NCBI GenBank assembly: GCA_016844605.1 | Contig: JAENJD010000007.1 | Coordinates: 761 to 33,574, forward strand | Direction of reading: 5' to 3' | DNA from: Steroidobacteraceae bacterium | Lineage (GTDB): Bacteria; Pseudomonadota; Gammaproteobacteria; Steroidobacterales; Steroidobacteraceae | Length of the DNA: 32,814 nt | Part shown: positions 24,688 to 32,814 of the stretch, piece by piece | Layout: every line of letters starts with the position of its first letter | Numbering within the stretch: position 1 is the stretch's first letter | The notes under the pieces: generated by a model | What the model saw: only the letters and a program-made list of their open reading frames with translations | Told to the model about the DNA's origin: nothing | The model's database searches: none | Made by a program: the position numbers and the translations under genes

Positions 24688-26076
24688 ATGCCCATGAGCT
24701 TGCCATTCGACATCGCCGCGGACCTCGACACGCCGGTTTCGGCTTACCTGAAGCTGCGGCCATTCCGTCCGCGCTTCCTGCTGGAGAGCGTCGAAGGCGG
24801 CGTGCGTCTAGCACGCTACTCATTCATCGGCTTCGGCGACTGCCTGGAGGTCAAGCTCGATGGCAAGGGCCTCGCCGTCAATGGCAACCGCCTGCCGCGG
24901 CCCGCGGGCCGGGACGAACTGCTCGCGGCATTGCGAGATGCGCTCGCGCGCGCACCGCGACCGCGGCCGGACCATCATGGCCTGCCGCTGGCCGGCGGGC
25001 TCGTCGGATTTTCGTCGTACGACCTCGTGCGGTATTTCGAGTCGTTGGCGCCTGCCCGCAATGGCGTGGCGGTGCCGGAAGCCTGCTACGTCGCGCCGAA
25101 ATCGCTCCTGGTCTTCGATCACCTGACGCGCGGCGTAACGCTCCTGCATGACGGCGATGAGGCCGAGCGGCAATCGCTCAAACGCGAAATCATCGCGGCG
25201 CTTTCAGGTCCACTGCCGAAGGCGGGCAGGAAATTTCATTACGCTCCGGCAGCCGCAAGCCTGGGCCGCGACGAATTCGTCAACGCGGTCGCGCGCACGC
25301 AGGAGCACATTGTCGCGGGCGACGTGTATCAGCTCGTGCTGTCCGTATGCTTTGGCGGTGAATGCGAGCTCGATCCCTTCGAAGCCTACCGCGCGCTCAG
25401 GCTGCTCAATCCATCGCCATACATGTATTACTGCGAGGCCGGCGGCGTGACCGTCGTCGGTTCATCGCCGGAAGCGCTCGTGCGCCTCAATGGCAGGCGC
25501 GCGCAATTGCGTCCCATTGCCGGCACGCTGCCGCGTGGCGCCGATGCGGCGGAAGACGATGCGTACGCGGCCCGGCTGCTCGCCGACCCGAAGGAGAATG
25601 CCGAGCACGTGATGCTCGTGGATCTCGCGCGCAATGACCTTGGGCGGGTCGCGTCTGCAGGCTCGGTCCGCGTCGATCCGTATCGGCTGATCGAGCGCTA
25701 CAGTCACGTTATGCACATCGTGAGCGGCGTCTCCGGGGAGCTTGCGTCAGGGCGCGACGCCTTCGACCTGTTTGCGGCGGCGTTCCCGGCCGGTACGCTG
25801 GTCGGTGCCCCGAAGGTGCGCGCGATGCAGATCATCGACGAACTCGAACCGGTCGGCCGCGGGCTTTACGGTGGCACGGTCGGATACTTCGGCAAGGGCG
25901 GGGACATGGACCAGGCCATCACGATCCGCACGCTGGTTTTCACTGACGGGCGCTACAGTTACCAGGCCGGTGCCGGCATCGTCGCCGACAGCGTGCCGGA
26001 GCGCGAACACGAAGAAGTCATTGCAAAAAGTGCCGTGTTACGGCGGGCGCTCGAACTTGCGGAGGGCGGCCTGTGA
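24688..26076 (+). CDS. trpE: anthranilate synthase component I
   Basis: A 462-residue chorismate-using subunit that makes anthranilate with ammonia delivered by TrpG. The N-terminal tryptophan-binding motif FLLESVEGG (about 30-38) is intact, indicating feedback inhibition. The catalytic half contains [38 protein letters not shown] and [36 protein letters not shown]. It is somewhat shorter than many TrpE proteins because of a compact N-terminal domain. The ATG at 24688 is preferred: it lies 10 nt after GGGGGTG in the attenuator. An ATG at 24694 is possible. The stop overlaps the trpG GTG start by 4 nt. Confidence 0.96.
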   Translation: MPMSLPFDIAADLDTPVSAYLKLRPFRPRFLLESVEGGVRLARYSFIGFGDCLEVKLDGKGLAVNGNRLPRPAGRDELLAALRDALARAPRPRPDHHGLPLAGGLVGFSSYDLVRYFESLAPARNGVAVPEACYVAPKSLLVFDHLTRGVTLLHDGDEAERQSLKREIIAALSGPLPKAGRKFHYAPAAASLGRDEFVNAVARTQEHIVAGDVYQLVLSVCFGGECELDPFEAYRALRLLNPSPYMYYCEAGGVTVVGSSPEALVRLNGRRAQLRPIAGTLPRGADAAEDDAYAARLLADPKENAEHVMLVDLARNDLGRVASAGSVRVDPYRLIERYSHVMHIVSGVSGELASGRDAFDLFAAAFPAGTLVGAPKVRAMQIIDELEPVGRGLYGGTVGYFGKGGDMDQAITIRTLVFTDGRYSYQAGAGIVADSVPEREHEEVIAKSAVLRRALELAEGGL

Positions 26077-26657
26077 AACCGCGGCTGTTGCTGATCGACA
26101 ATTACGACTCCTTCACCTACAACCTGGTGCAGGCATTCCTGGTGCTGGGCGCCGACGTGCTCGTGCACCGCAATGACCGGATCACGGTGGAGGAGGCGCT
26201 CGCAATCGCACCGACGCATCTTTGCGTTTCGCCGGGTCCGGGCACTCCCGCAGATGCGGGCGTATCGATGCGCATGATCGAGACCTTTGCGGATCGCGTG
26301 CCCGTGTTCGGCGTCTGCCTCGGTCACCAGGCACTCGTGGAGGTGTTTGGCGGGATGGTCGTGCGTGCCGGGCGCCTGATGCATGGCAAGACCTCGCCCG
26401 TGCTGCACGATGGCCGCGGGCTGTTCGAAGGTCTGCCGAATCCATTCGATGCAGGGCGTTATCACTCGCTGATCGCCGAGCGCGACCACATTCCAGCGGA
26501 ACTCGAAGTCACTGCCTGGACCGCGGAAGGCGAGGTCATGGGCGTGCGGCATCGGACACTGCCGGTTGAGGGCGTGCAATTCCACCCGGAGAGCATCCTG
26601 ACTCCCGACGGCCCGCGATTGATGGCGAGGTTCCTGCAAGCCGGGATTCAAGAATGA
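26073..26657 (+). CDS. trpG: anthranilate synthase component II (glutamine amidotransferase)
   Basis: A 194-residue class I glutamine amidotransferase that supplies ammonia to TrpE. The start is [15 protein letters not shown], the oxyanion segment is SPGPGTP, the nucleophile is in GVCLGHQ (Cys82), and the rest of the triad is in QFHPES (His171, Glu173). [17 protein letters not shown] and RYHSLI are typical of TrpG/PabA. It begins with GTG, overlapping the trpE stop by 4 nt, and its stop overlaps trpD by 4 nt. It may also serve PabB in folate synthesis, as many such proteins do, but this cannot be told from sequence. Confidence 0.96.
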   Translation: MKPRLLLIDNYDSFTYNLVQAFLVLGADVLVHRNDRITVEEALAIAPTHLCVSPGPGTPADAGVSMRMIETFADRVPVFGVCLGHQALVEVFGGMVVRAGRLMHGKTSPVLHDGRGLFEGLPNPFDAGRYHSLIAERDHIPAELEVTAWTAEGEVMGVRHRTLPVEGVQFHPESILTPDGPRLMARFLQAGIQE

Positions 26658-27688
26658 ATCGTCCGGGCAAGGAAGCACTCGAAGCGCTGCTCGAGCGGAA
26701 GGATCTGGCCGAGGACGCCGCGTACAAACTGATGGTCGCGCTGACCGATCCTGAGATGGCGCCCGCGATGGCAGGCGCATTGCTCGCTGCGCTTCGGATC
26801 AAGGGCGTGACCGCAGATGAGGTGCGCGGCTTTGCGCGCGCAATGCGCTCGCTGGCTCGGCGGCCGCAGATCACGGCGGGGGCGCTGATCGCAGACGTCG
26901 TTGGAACGGGCGGTGATGGTTCCCACAGCCTCAATCTTTCGACCGGTGCGGCGCTCCTGGCCTCCGCCGCTGGTGTGCGCATCGTCAAGCATGGCAATCG
27001 CTCGGTTTCTTCGCGATCCGGCAGCGCCGACGTGCTGGAAGCGCTGGGCCTGCCGCTGCCGCTCGACGAGGCCGCGGCCGGGTTGTGCCTCGAGCGGACC
27101 GGATTCACTTTCTTGTTTGCCCCGCATTATCACCCGGCGATGAAGGCGATCGCGCCGGTGCGCGTGGCGCTCGGCGTACGCACGATTTTCAACCTGCTGG
27201 GGCCGCTCGCGAATCCCGCACAGGCGCCATTTGCAGTGATCGGAGCCTGGAGTCTCGAGGTCGCGAAGCTCATGGCGGACACACTGGCAGGCATGGAGAT
27301 CCGGCGCATGTTCGTCGTTCACAGTGACGGCGGTTGGGACGAACCGACACCTGCTTCGCCATTCACGATCTTCGATGTGCGGCCGGGATCCGTGAAGCAG
27401 GCGAAGAGGAGCGCCGCCGATTTTGGGTTGCCGGCCTGTGTCGAAGTGGATCTCAAGGGCAGTGACGCAGCACACAATGCAGGGCGCCTGTCCGCTGTTC
27501 TCCGTGGCGAGGAGCGCGGCGCTCACCGCGACGCGCTCGTCATGGGCGCGGCACTGGTCGCCGAGGTCACGGGTCTCGCGCCGGATGCCAACGAAGGTGT
27601 GAGACTCGCATCCGCCGCGATCGATGATGGCCGCGCCGCGAAACTGCTCGATAGCATCATCGCCTTCGGCAGGGAACGCGCCGCATGA
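26654..27688 (+). CDS. trpD: anthranilate phosphoribosyltransferase
   Basis: A 344-residue enzyme joining anthranilate to phosphoribosyl pyrophosphate. The PRPP-binding signatures are intact: [15 protein letters not shown] (83-97) and [22 protein letters not shown] (111-132). [36 protein letters not shown], the anthranilate-site region, is also present. It is a stand-alone TrpD, not fused to TrpG. It overlaps trpG and trpC by 4 nt (ATGA) on either side. Confidence 0.97.
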   Translation: MNRPGKEALEALLERKDLAEDAAYKLMVALTDPEMAPAMAGALLAALRIKGVTADEVRGFARAMRSLARRPQITAGALIADVVGTGGDGSHSLNLSTGAALLASAAGVRIVKHGNRSVSSRSGSADVLEALGLPLPLDEAAAGLCLERTGFTFLFAPHYHPAMKAIAPVRVALGVRTIFNLLGPLANPAQAPFAVIGAWSLEVAKLMADTLAGMEIRRMFVVHSDGGWDEPTPASPFTIFDVRPGSVKQAKRSAADFGLPACVEVDLKGSDAAHNAGRLSAVLRGEERGAHRDALVMGAALVAEVTGLAPDANEGVRLASAAIDDGRAAKLLDSIIAFGRERAA

Positions 27689-28557
27689 GTGGCTTCCTTG
27701 ATCACATGGCTGCAGCAAGCCGATTGCGCCTCGAAGAAGCGCGCACACGCGAGCCACTCACGGCGCTGCGCACGCGAGTGCTTGCAACGCCTCAACCACC
27801 ACCGTTGATTCTGCGGAATCGATTCAATCTCATCGCCGAGTTCAAGCGCCGCTCGCCGGCACTCGGCCGCCTTGGCGACGCCGACCTCGAAAGTCGCGTA
27901 ACCGCCTACGCTGAAGGCGGCGCTGCGACGGTCTCCGTCGTGACTGAACCCACGCAGTTCCATGGCAACCTCGACCATCTCGCCGCTGCTGCGGAGCTCC
28001 TGACGCCCCTTGGCATTCCAGTGATGCGCAAGGACTTTCTAGTTGACCCGTACCAACTTCACGAAGCACGCGCAGCCGGCGCCGGCGGTGTGTTGCTGAT
28101 TATCCGGATGTTGTCCGGAGCTTCCCTTGCTGAAATGCTCGACTGCGCTCGTGAGCTGACGCTTTTCGTATTGCTCGAGTGCTTCGATGGCGAGGACATT
28201 GCGCGCGCCACGGCCGAGGTGGCCGTGGGTGTCCCCGAGCGAAGCATAAAGTTCCCGCGGAGCGAGGGGACACCCCGGCCGGATCCCGGCCGTGGCGCGC
28301 CCGCAGTCCTTTTCGGCGTTAACTGCCGCGACCTGCAAACTCTTGCAGTCACACCTGGCCGATTCCACGAAATGGCACCGTTGCTGCCGGGTGGTGTCGT
28401 TCATGTAGCTGAAAGCGGGATCACTACGCCAGATGACTGCGCCGACGTTGCGCGCGATGGCTACGAGTTGGCATTGGTCGGCAGCGCGCTGATGACGGCG
28501 TCCGATCCCGCCGCCGTGATTCGGACAATGCTCGCCGCTGGCAGGGCCGCCGCATGA
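27685..28557 (+). CDS. trpC: indole-3-glycerol phosphate synthase with in-frame insertion
   Basis: A 290-residue TIM-barrel enzyme closing the indole ring. The active-site set is complete: Glu52 and Lys54 (AEFKRRSPAL), Lys116 (MRKDFLVDPYQ), Glu165 (LLECFDG), Asn213 (GVNCRDL), and Glu243-Ser244 (AESGI). Spacings Lys116-Glu165 (49) and Asn213-Glu243 (30) equal those recalled for the Sulfolobus enzyme (Lys110-Glu159, Asn180-Glu210). Glu165-Asn213 is 48 instead of 21. The roughly 27 extra residues (about 181-207, rich in Pro, Arg and Gly) are encoded by a palindromic DNA element without breaking the frame. They precede a barrel strand, on the face opposite the active site, so the enzyme is probably functional. 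trpC is not fused to trpF. Confidence 0.95.
   Translation: MSGFLDHMAAASRLRLEEARTREPLTALRTRVLATPQPPPLILRNRFNLIAEFKRRSPALGRLGDADLESRVTAYAEGGAATVSVVTEPTQFHGNLDHLAAAAELLTPLGIPVMRKDFLVDPYQLHEARAAGAGGVLLIIRMLSGASLAEMLDCARELTLFVLLECFDGEDIARATAEVAVGVPERSIKFPRSEGTPRPDPGRGAPAVLFGVNCRDLQTLAVTPGRFHEMAPLLPGGVVHVAESGITTPDDCADVARDGYELALVGSALMTASDPAAVIRTMLAAGRAAA
28221..28292. repeat. palindromic element inserted in frame within trpC
   Basis: Two adjoining foldbacks. The larger pairs 28221-28236 with 28266-28280 (GGGTGTCCCC against GGGGACACCC, extended by GGCCG/CGGCC with one bulged T), with a GAGCGA direct repeat just inside each arm. The smaller pairs CGGCCGG (28276-28282) with CCGGCCG (28286-28292). The span coincides with the extra 27 codons of trpC, so it looks like a REP/BIME-like or Rickettsia-type palindromic element carried inside a gene. 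Confidence 0.75.
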
Positions 28558-29162
28558 GCCTGCTGATCAAGATCTGCGGACAGACAGGCGAGGATGGAAT
28601 CACCGCGGCCGTCGAAGCCGGCGCCGACGCGATCGGGTTTGTCTTCCACGCGCCGTCGCTGCGCAACATCGAACCAGTGCGTGCCGCAATACTTGCGTCG
28701 GCGTTCATGCCGGCGAACGTATTGCGGGTGGCAGTGACACTTCATCCTTCGCGGGCGCTGGTCGATGAGGTGCTCGCCGAATTCACGCCCGATGTCTGGC
28801 AGACGGATGCCGCGGACTTCGACTCATTGCAACTGCCGGCGACGATCGCGCGCTGGCCGGTGTGGCGCTCGGGCAGCACGCTGCCGGTTGAACCGCCGTC
28901 GCTCCTGCTGTTTGAAGCTGTTTCGAGCGGTGCGGGTATCCAGGCGGACTGGACGATGGCCGCTAGTCTCGCAAGGCGTTGCGGGTTGATCCTGGGTGGC
29001 GGTCTCCTTGCCGAAAATGTCGGTGCGGCGATCGCGATGGTGCGGCCCTACGGTGTGGATGTGTCGAGTGGCGTTGAGCGTGAGCCGGGCGTCAAGGATC
29101 CGGTTCTGATTCGCAGGTTTATTGACGCGGCGAGGGCCGCGGAGCGGAGATTGACAGCATGA
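28554..29162 (+). CDS. trpF: phosphoribosylanthranilate isomerase, divergent
   Basis: A 202-residue TIM-barrel isomerase between TrpD and TrpC in the pathway. [26 protein letters not shown] supplies the catalytic Cys, and [17 protein letters not shown] with [12 protein letters not shown] is the conserved phosphate-binding end. It departs from the family elsewhere. The usual Q-L-H-G reads QTDA, and the strand that normally ends in the catalytic Asp (LLD) reads LLFE, followed by a shortened SSGAG loop instead of GGTG/GGSG. Its place between trpC and trpB, with 4-nt overlaps, makes the identification safe. Whether Glu replaces the Asp needs testing. Confidence 0.92.
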   Translation: MSLLIKICGQTGEDGITAAVEAGADAIGFVFHAPSLRNIEPVRAAILASAFMPANVLRVAVTLHPSRALVDEVLAEFTPDVWQTDAADFDSLQLPATIARWPVWRSGSTLPVEPPSLLLFEAVSSGAGIQADWTMAASLARRCGLILGGGLLAENVGAAIAMVRPYGVDVSSGVEREPGVKDPVLIRRFIDAARAAERRLTA

Positions 29163-30403
29163 CTTCACTGCTCGCTGCCGATGAGGCCGGGCGCCTGCTC
29201 GCGGAAGAGCTGGCCGGACGGTTGCCGGATGCGCGCGGCCGCTTTGGTCCTTTCGGAGGCCGTTACGTGCCGGAGACGCTGGTGCCGGCGCTCGACCGGC
29301 TGCAGGAAGGGGTCGAGCGGTGGCTGCATGCCGAAGACTTCCAGCGCGACTACGCGCGCGAACTTGCTGGCTGGGCGGGGCGGCCGACGGCGCTCACGCG
29401 CGCGAATGGCTTGTCGCGGGAGTGGGGCGCCGAGGTCTGGCTGAAGCGCGAAGACCTGGCGCACACCGGCGCACATAAGATCAATAATGCTGTCGGTCAG
29501 GCACTGCTCGCGAAGCGCCTCGGCGCGAAGCGCATCGTCGCCGAGACAGGTGCAGGCCAGCATGGCGTCGCGAGCGCCGCGGCCTGCGCGCGGCTCGGCC
29601 TGCCCTGCGTCGTCTACATGGGCGCAGTGGACATGGAGCGCCAGGCTCCGAATGTCGGCCGGATGAAACTGCTCGGTGCAGAAGTCATTCCGGTCACGAG
29701 CGGAGACCAGACACTTCGCGCCGCGATCGACGAGGCCTTGCGCGACTGGGTCGCCGACCCGATGGGTACCTACTATCTGCTCGGCTCGGCGGTCGGGCCG
29801 CATCCGTATCCGTACTTGGTGCGTGAACTGCAGTCCGTGATCGGCCGCGAAGCGCGCGCGCAGATGCTTACGGCCGCGGGCGGGCTGCCGGATGTTGCGA
29901 TAGCCTGTGTCGGTGGCGGCTCGAATGCGATCGGCCTGTTCCATCCATTCCTGAATGACGGCAGCGTCATGCTGCTCGGCATCGAGGCAGGTGGACGCGG
30001 TTCGGGGCTGGGCGACAATGCGGCCACGCTCGCATTCGGGCGGCCGGGCGTACTGCATGGAAGCTTTACGATGCTGCTGCAGGACGCGCATGGCCAGATC
30101 CAGGAAACGCACTCCGTGTCGGCGGGCCTCGACTATTCCGGTGTCGGGCCGGAGCACGCATTGCTGCAGGCAATCGGGCGTGTGCGCTACGAGGTCGCGA
30201 GTGACGACGAGGCGCTGGCGGCGGTCGACTTGTGCAGTCGCCTCGAAGGTATCCTGCCCGCGCTCGAAAGCGCACATGCGCTGGCTGGCGCGCGTCGCCA
30301 TGCCATGGAACATCCGGGCAGCCGGATCCTGGTCGGACTGTCGGGGCGCGGAGACAAGGACATGTCCACGCTGCAGGCGACGCTCCTCGCGGAACGCGGC
30401 TGA
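29159..30403 (+). CDS. trpB: tryptophan synthase beta chain
   Basis: A 414-residue PLP enzyme that condenses indole with serine. The start region [20 protein letters not shown] is typical. The PLP lysine is in [10 protein letters not shown], the catalytic Glu in [11 protein letters not shown], and the phosphate-binding loop is [26 protein letters not shown] and the end segment [13 protein letters not shown] are also intact. It is of the common TrpB1 type that pairs with TrpA. The start overlaps trpF by 4 nt, and its last base is shared with the trpA start codon. The N-terminus carries about 17 residues more than E. coli TrpB. Confidence 0.97.
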   Translation: MTSLLAADEAGRLLAEELAGRLPDARGRFGPFGGRYVPETLVPALDRLQEGVERWLHAEDFQRDYARELAGWAGRPTALTRANGLSREWGAEVWLKREDLAHTGAHKINNAVGQALLAKRLGAKRIVAETGAGQHGVASAAACARLGLPCVVYMGAVDMERQAPNVGRMKLLGAEVIPVTSGDQTLRAAIDEALRDWVADPMGTYYLLGSAVGPHPYPYLVRELQSVIGREARAQMLTAAGGLPDVAIACVGGGSNAIGLFHPFLNDGSVMLLGIEAGGRGSGLGDNAATLAFGRPGVLHGSFTMLLQDAHGQIQETHSVSAGLDYSGVGPEHALLQAIGRVRYEVASDDEALAAVDLCSRLEGILPALESAHALAGARRHAMEHPGSRILVGLSGRGDKDMSTLQATLLAERG

Positions 30404-31176
30404 TGCTGCCGCGGGATTCAATCAGCGAAGCGATACGCAATGCGTCCGCGGGTGGCAAGCCGGCACTTGTCGCATTCATGACGGCGGGCTTCCCCAGTCG
30501 CGAGCGATTCGCGGCAGATCTCCTGAAAGTGGGCGAAGCCGCGGACTTGATCGAGATCGGCTTGCCCTTCTCGGATCCGATGGCGGACGGCATGACGATA
30601 CAACGCTCGAGCCGCGTGGCCCTTGCCAATGGCGTGACGCTCGACTGGATGCTCGCGGAGCTCATGACACTTGCAAATCGGCCGCGGGCGCCGCTGTTGC
30701 TGATGAGTTACCTCAATCCGCTGCTCGCTCATGGCATCGGGCGCCTGGCAGCGGATGCGTGCGCGGCAGGGATCGCGGGTTTCATCGTGCCCGACCTGCC
30801 ATTCGAGGAATGCGCGGAACTCCGTGCGGCACTGGCCGCGGAGGGCATTGCGCTCGTGCAGATGGTGACGCCCGTGACGCCAGCGGCGCGGCTCGCGATG
30901 CTCGCGCGCGAGTCGGAAGGATTTGTCTATGCGGTCACGATGACCGGGACGACCGGCCGTGATGTGGCGGTGCCGGATGCCGTGCTCGATTACCTCGATC
31001 GTGTGGGTTCAACCGCAGCGGTGCCGGTTTGCGCGGGCTTTGGAATCCGCCATGCGGCCCAGGTCGCGCGTCTCGCGGGGCACGCAGACGGCGTGATCGT
31101 GGGCTCGGCGCTCGTCGAAGTGCTCGAGCGCGATGGGGATCCGGCGGAATTCCTGCGCAGCCTGCGCAGCATCTGA
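30403..31176 (+). CDS. trpA: tryptophan synthase alpha chain
   Basis: A 257-residue TIM-barrel subunit that cleaves indole-3-glycerol phosphate and channels indole to TrpB. The catalytic Glu and Asp are in LIEIGLPFSDPMADG; MSYLNPLLAHG, GFIVPDLPFEE, TGTTGRD and the phosphate-site VCAGFGIRHAAQV are present. The start is the ATG at 30403, overlapping the trpB TGA by 1 nt (TGATG). The frame is open further upstream to 30232, but that part only shadows trpB. This completes a seven-gene trpEGDCFBA operon. Confidence 0.97.
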   Translation: MLPRDSISEAIRNASAGGKPALVAFMTAGFPSRERFAADLLKVGEAADLIEIGLPFSDPMADGMTIQRSSRVALANGVTLDWMLAELMTLANRPRAPLLLMSYLNPLLAHGIGRLAADACAAGIAGFIVPDLPFEECAELRAALAAEGIALVQMVTPVTPAARLAMLARESEGFVYAVTMTGTTGRDVAVPDAVLDYLDRVGSTAAVPVCAGFGIRHAAQVARLAGHADGVIVGSALVEVLERDGDPAEFLRSLRSI

Positions 31177-31179
31177 GAG

Positions 31180-31199
31180 CGCGCGGACTGAACCGCGCG
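31180..31199. terminator. GC-rich hairpin between convergent trpA and the next gene
   Basis: CGCGCGG (31180-31186) and CCGCGCG (31193-31199) form a 7-bp stem with a 6-nt loop, in the 27-bp gap between two convergent genes. There is no T-run, so intrinsic termination is only a possibility. Confidence 0.4.
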
Positions 31200-31203
31200 G
31201 ACC

Positions 31204-31959
31204 TCAGCGCTTGCGATACAGGTGCGTGAAGCGATCCGTCTTGCCGCGCACGGCGGGATCGAAGACGAGCTTTGTCAGTTCGTCACCGGAATTCCGGTAT
31301 CCATCCCAGGTCTTCTCGAGCGTGAAGCCGTGGCTCGAGATGTCCTTCTTTGCGAATGCTTCATCCATGCGATGCAGATTCTGGGCAACCGTATTGCCGG
31401 ATCCCGCGGCAGCCGCGTGATCCACGATCAACAGGTGGCCACCCGGCTTCAGTGCGGCGTGCAGCTGGTCGAGAAAGCCGCTGGCGTCGATCGCGGGCCA
31501 GCCATCCTTCTCGTCCACGTAGTACAGGTCGTGATAGGACATGAAGATCACGATCATGTCGTAGGTCTTGCTGCCGAGCTTCAGGTTGCAGGTTTCGACG
31601 GTGATCTGATCGGCGTTCGACAGGCGGTTGCCTTCAAATCGCGACTTGAGGTCCTTGCCGGCGAAAGCGAAGTAGGGCGAGTTGTTCACGAGCCGGACAT
31701 GGCCCTCGGGGCCGACAGTCCGCGCCATCAGTTCAGTCCAGTAGCCGCCACCGCCGAACACGTCGGCGATCTTCATGCCTGGCATGATGCCGGCGAAAGC
31801 CAGGAGTTCTGCGGGCCGATCGCCCACGTCGCGCTCGCGATCCTTGTCGCTGCGCTCGGCGGCGGCCACCGCTGCCGTGATGCTGGCCGATAGGTCGGCA
31901 GCCTGCAGTGGTGCTGATACCAGGAACATCAGGGCGGCGGCGAACAGGTGGCGGCGCAT
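31204..31959 (-). CDS. exported SAM-methyltransferase-fold protein (COG4798-like)
   Basis: A 251-residue protein with a clear Sec signal peptide (MRRHLFAAALMFLVSAPLQA) followed by a class I methyltransferase fold. Motif I is KIADVFGGGGYWTELMA, the acidic strand region is MIVIFMSYHDLYY, and the motif III-like part is LHAALKPGGHLLIVDHAA. The family is annotated as predicted methyltransferases of unknown substrate. Export is odd because S-adenosylmethionine is not known in the periplasm, so it may bind another ligand. The ribosome-binding site GGGAG lies within an 11-bp palindrome (31960-31970). It converges with trpA and lies 111 bp downstream of the amidohydrolase gene on the same strand. Confidence 0.85.
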   Translation of the reverse strand: MRRHLFAAALMFLVSAPLQAADLSASITAAVAAAERSDKDRERDVGDRPAELLAFAGIMPGMKIADVFGGGGYWTELMARTVGPEGHVRLVNNSPYFAFAGKDLKSRFEGNRLSNADQITVETCNLKLGSKTYDMIVIFMSYHDLYYVDEKDGWPAIDASGFLDQLHAALKPGGHLLIVDHAAAAGSGNTVAQNLHRMDEAFAKKDISSHGFTLEKTWDGYRNSGDELTKLVFDPAVRGKTDRFTHLYRKR

Positions 31960-32070
31960 GGGAGTCTCCCGTTACAAGGCAATCGGCATGAGAGGCGTCG
32001 AACTATAGATCGCGGTGACCGGGCGCAATCGAGGCATGCGCCGACCGGTTATCGGGCTGCGATGAGGCGT

Positions 32071-32814
32071 TTACTCGCCACCACCCGGCACGCCGCGGCG
32101 GTAGTCGAGGGGTGGGGCACGGTCGCCCAGCATCGGCTTGTACTGGAAGCGCGGGCCGCGGCGTTGCTCGAACTCCGCACGGGCCTTTGCGATCAGCTCA
32201 GGATGCGCAAAGAGCTCCTGGCCCATTAACGCAAGGACCTGCGATGCGTTTTCCATTCCCTTGTAACCAATGCTCATGCCGCCGGCGGCGACGGCCTGCC
32301 AGCTATGCGCCGAGGTACCCGGCACCCAGGTGGCAACCCGCAGGCCGACGGTCGGCACATTCCAGCTGACATCGGCGACATCGGTGGAGCCGATGCCCGG
32401 ACGCTCGAACCCGAATGCCTGGACGTCGGCCTCGGAACCCAGCGGCATGTTCGGTTGCACCAGGCTCGAATACAGCTGCTCGGCAAATGCCCGCTCTTCA
32501 GGCGTGTAACTGATGCCGCCCACTTCCTGGAGCTTTGCGAACATCACGCGCGCGAGTGCTTCGTTCGGCAGGATGTTGTGCACGCCGCCGATAACTTCAT
32601 AGTCCATCGTGGTTCCGGTGCCGAGTGCTGCGCCTTCGGCGGCCTTGACGATGCGATCGAATATTTCCTCGACGATGCGCGTGTCCGCATGGCGAACGTA
32701 GAGATAGGATTCCGCGAAGTCGGGCACGACGTTGGGGGCGGACCCGCCGCTCGTGATCACATAGTGAATGCGTGCGTCGGATGGCACGTGCTCGCGCATC
32801 ATGTTGACCATGTA
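32071..32814 (-). CDS. M20 family amidohydrolase (AbgB-like), N-terminus cut by window edge
   Basis: The C-terminal part of an M20 peptidase/amidohydrolase; the frame is open to the right edge, so the first part, with most metal ligands, lies outside. Visible are the dimerisation domain start (HYVITSGGSAPNVVPDFAESYLYVRH), the return to the catalytic domain (PGIGSTDVADVSWNVPTVGLRVATW) and the terminal metal-ligand region VPGTSAHSWQAVAAGGMSIGYKGM. The last two resemble aminobenzoyl-glutamate hydrolase subunit B. It probably hydrolyses an amide or peptide bond; the substrate is uncertain. Whether an export signal is present cannot be seen. The 111 bp to the next gene (31960-32070) hold no recognised feature beyond the palindrome at the methyltransferase start. 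Confidence 0.88.
   Translation of the reverse strand, partial: YMVNMMREHVPSDARIHYVITSGGSAPNVVPDFAESYLYVRHADTRIVEEIFDRIVKAAEGAALGTGTTMDYEVIGGVHNILPNEALARVMFAKLQEVGGISYTPEERAFAEQLYSSLVQPNMPLGSEADVQAFGFERPGIGSTDVADVSWNVPTVGLRVATWVPGTSAHSWQAVAAGGMSIGYKGMENASQVLALMGQELFAHPELIAKARAEFEQRRGPRFQYKPMLGDRAPPLDYRRGVPGGGE

Noticed and set aside
30232-30402. N-terminal extension of trpA to an upstream ATG
   Set aside because: The extra 57 residues only shadow trpB in another frame; normal TrpA begins at 30403.
29165-30421. A 418-codon frame on the minus strand opposite trpB
   Set aside because: It lies antisense to an intact, motif-complete trpB and shows no family resemblance.

Overview
The window is a GC-rich, densely coded stretch of a Gram-negative chromosome. 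RND/TolC efflux genes, two TonB-dependent receptors, YajQ, a CysB-type LysR regulator and a complete trp operon with a ribosome-mediated attenuator all point to a Gammaproteobacterium. A deep-branching, high-GC lineage (Xanthomonadales, Nevskiales or Steroidobacter-like) is my guess from protein style and is not proven here. No rRNA, tRNA, phage module, integrase, transposase gene or CRISPR array is visible. Both edges cut genes: an MBOAT acyltransferase on the left and an M20 amidohydrolase on the right.

Layout. 1-2007 (+): end of an MBOAT acyltransferase, its SGNH-like partner and a universal stress protein. 2008-2445: non-coding, with two repeats: a perfect 27-bp inverted repeat and a 269-bp MITE-like element with 21-bp terminal inverted repeats that ends 2 bp before the next start codon. 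2446-3153 (+): a PD-(D/E)XK nuclease with four Cas4-like cysteines. 3150-10871 (-): a TetR-controlled operon, tetR - tolC-like - membrane fusion protein - RND pump - LCAT-like lipoprotein. A palindromic operator lies over its promoter. 11028-13208 (+): a TonB-dependent receptor diverging from tetR. 13219-16450 (-): a FecA-like receptor behind a Fur box, followed by a D-2-hydroxyacid dehydrogenase. 16545-21670 (-): cysB, HerA-like ATPase, TlpA-like lipoprotein and yajQ, tightly packed. 21757-24435 (+): DUF885 metallopeptidase and a persulfide-dioxygenase-like metallo-hydrolase. 24436-31176 (+): trp promoter, leader peptide, attenuator and trpEGDCFBA, each junction overlapping by 1-4 nt. 31204-32814 (-): an exported methyltransferase-fold protein and the truncated amidohydrolase.

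How the genes work together. The trp operon is a self-contained tryptophan pathway from chorismate. The leader peptide carries Trp-Trp and Trp codons, and the RNA can fold into mutually exclusive antiterminator and terminator stems just before trpE. The efflux operon forms a complete tripartite pump plus a lipase-fold lipoprotein. The Fur box and FecA-like receptor indicate iron-responsive uptake.

Most unusual features. (1) trpC contains about 27 extra residues between catalytic Glu165 and Asn213, encoded by an in-frame palindromic DNA element. (2) A 4.5-copy 16-bp tandem repeat sits at the trp promoter, and its last copy supplies the likely -35 box. (3) The nuclease gene appears to take its ribosome-binding site from the terminal repeat of a MITE-like element. 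(4) An LCAT-like lipoprotein is built into an RND efflux operon. I found no clearly new multi-gene defence or mobile system.
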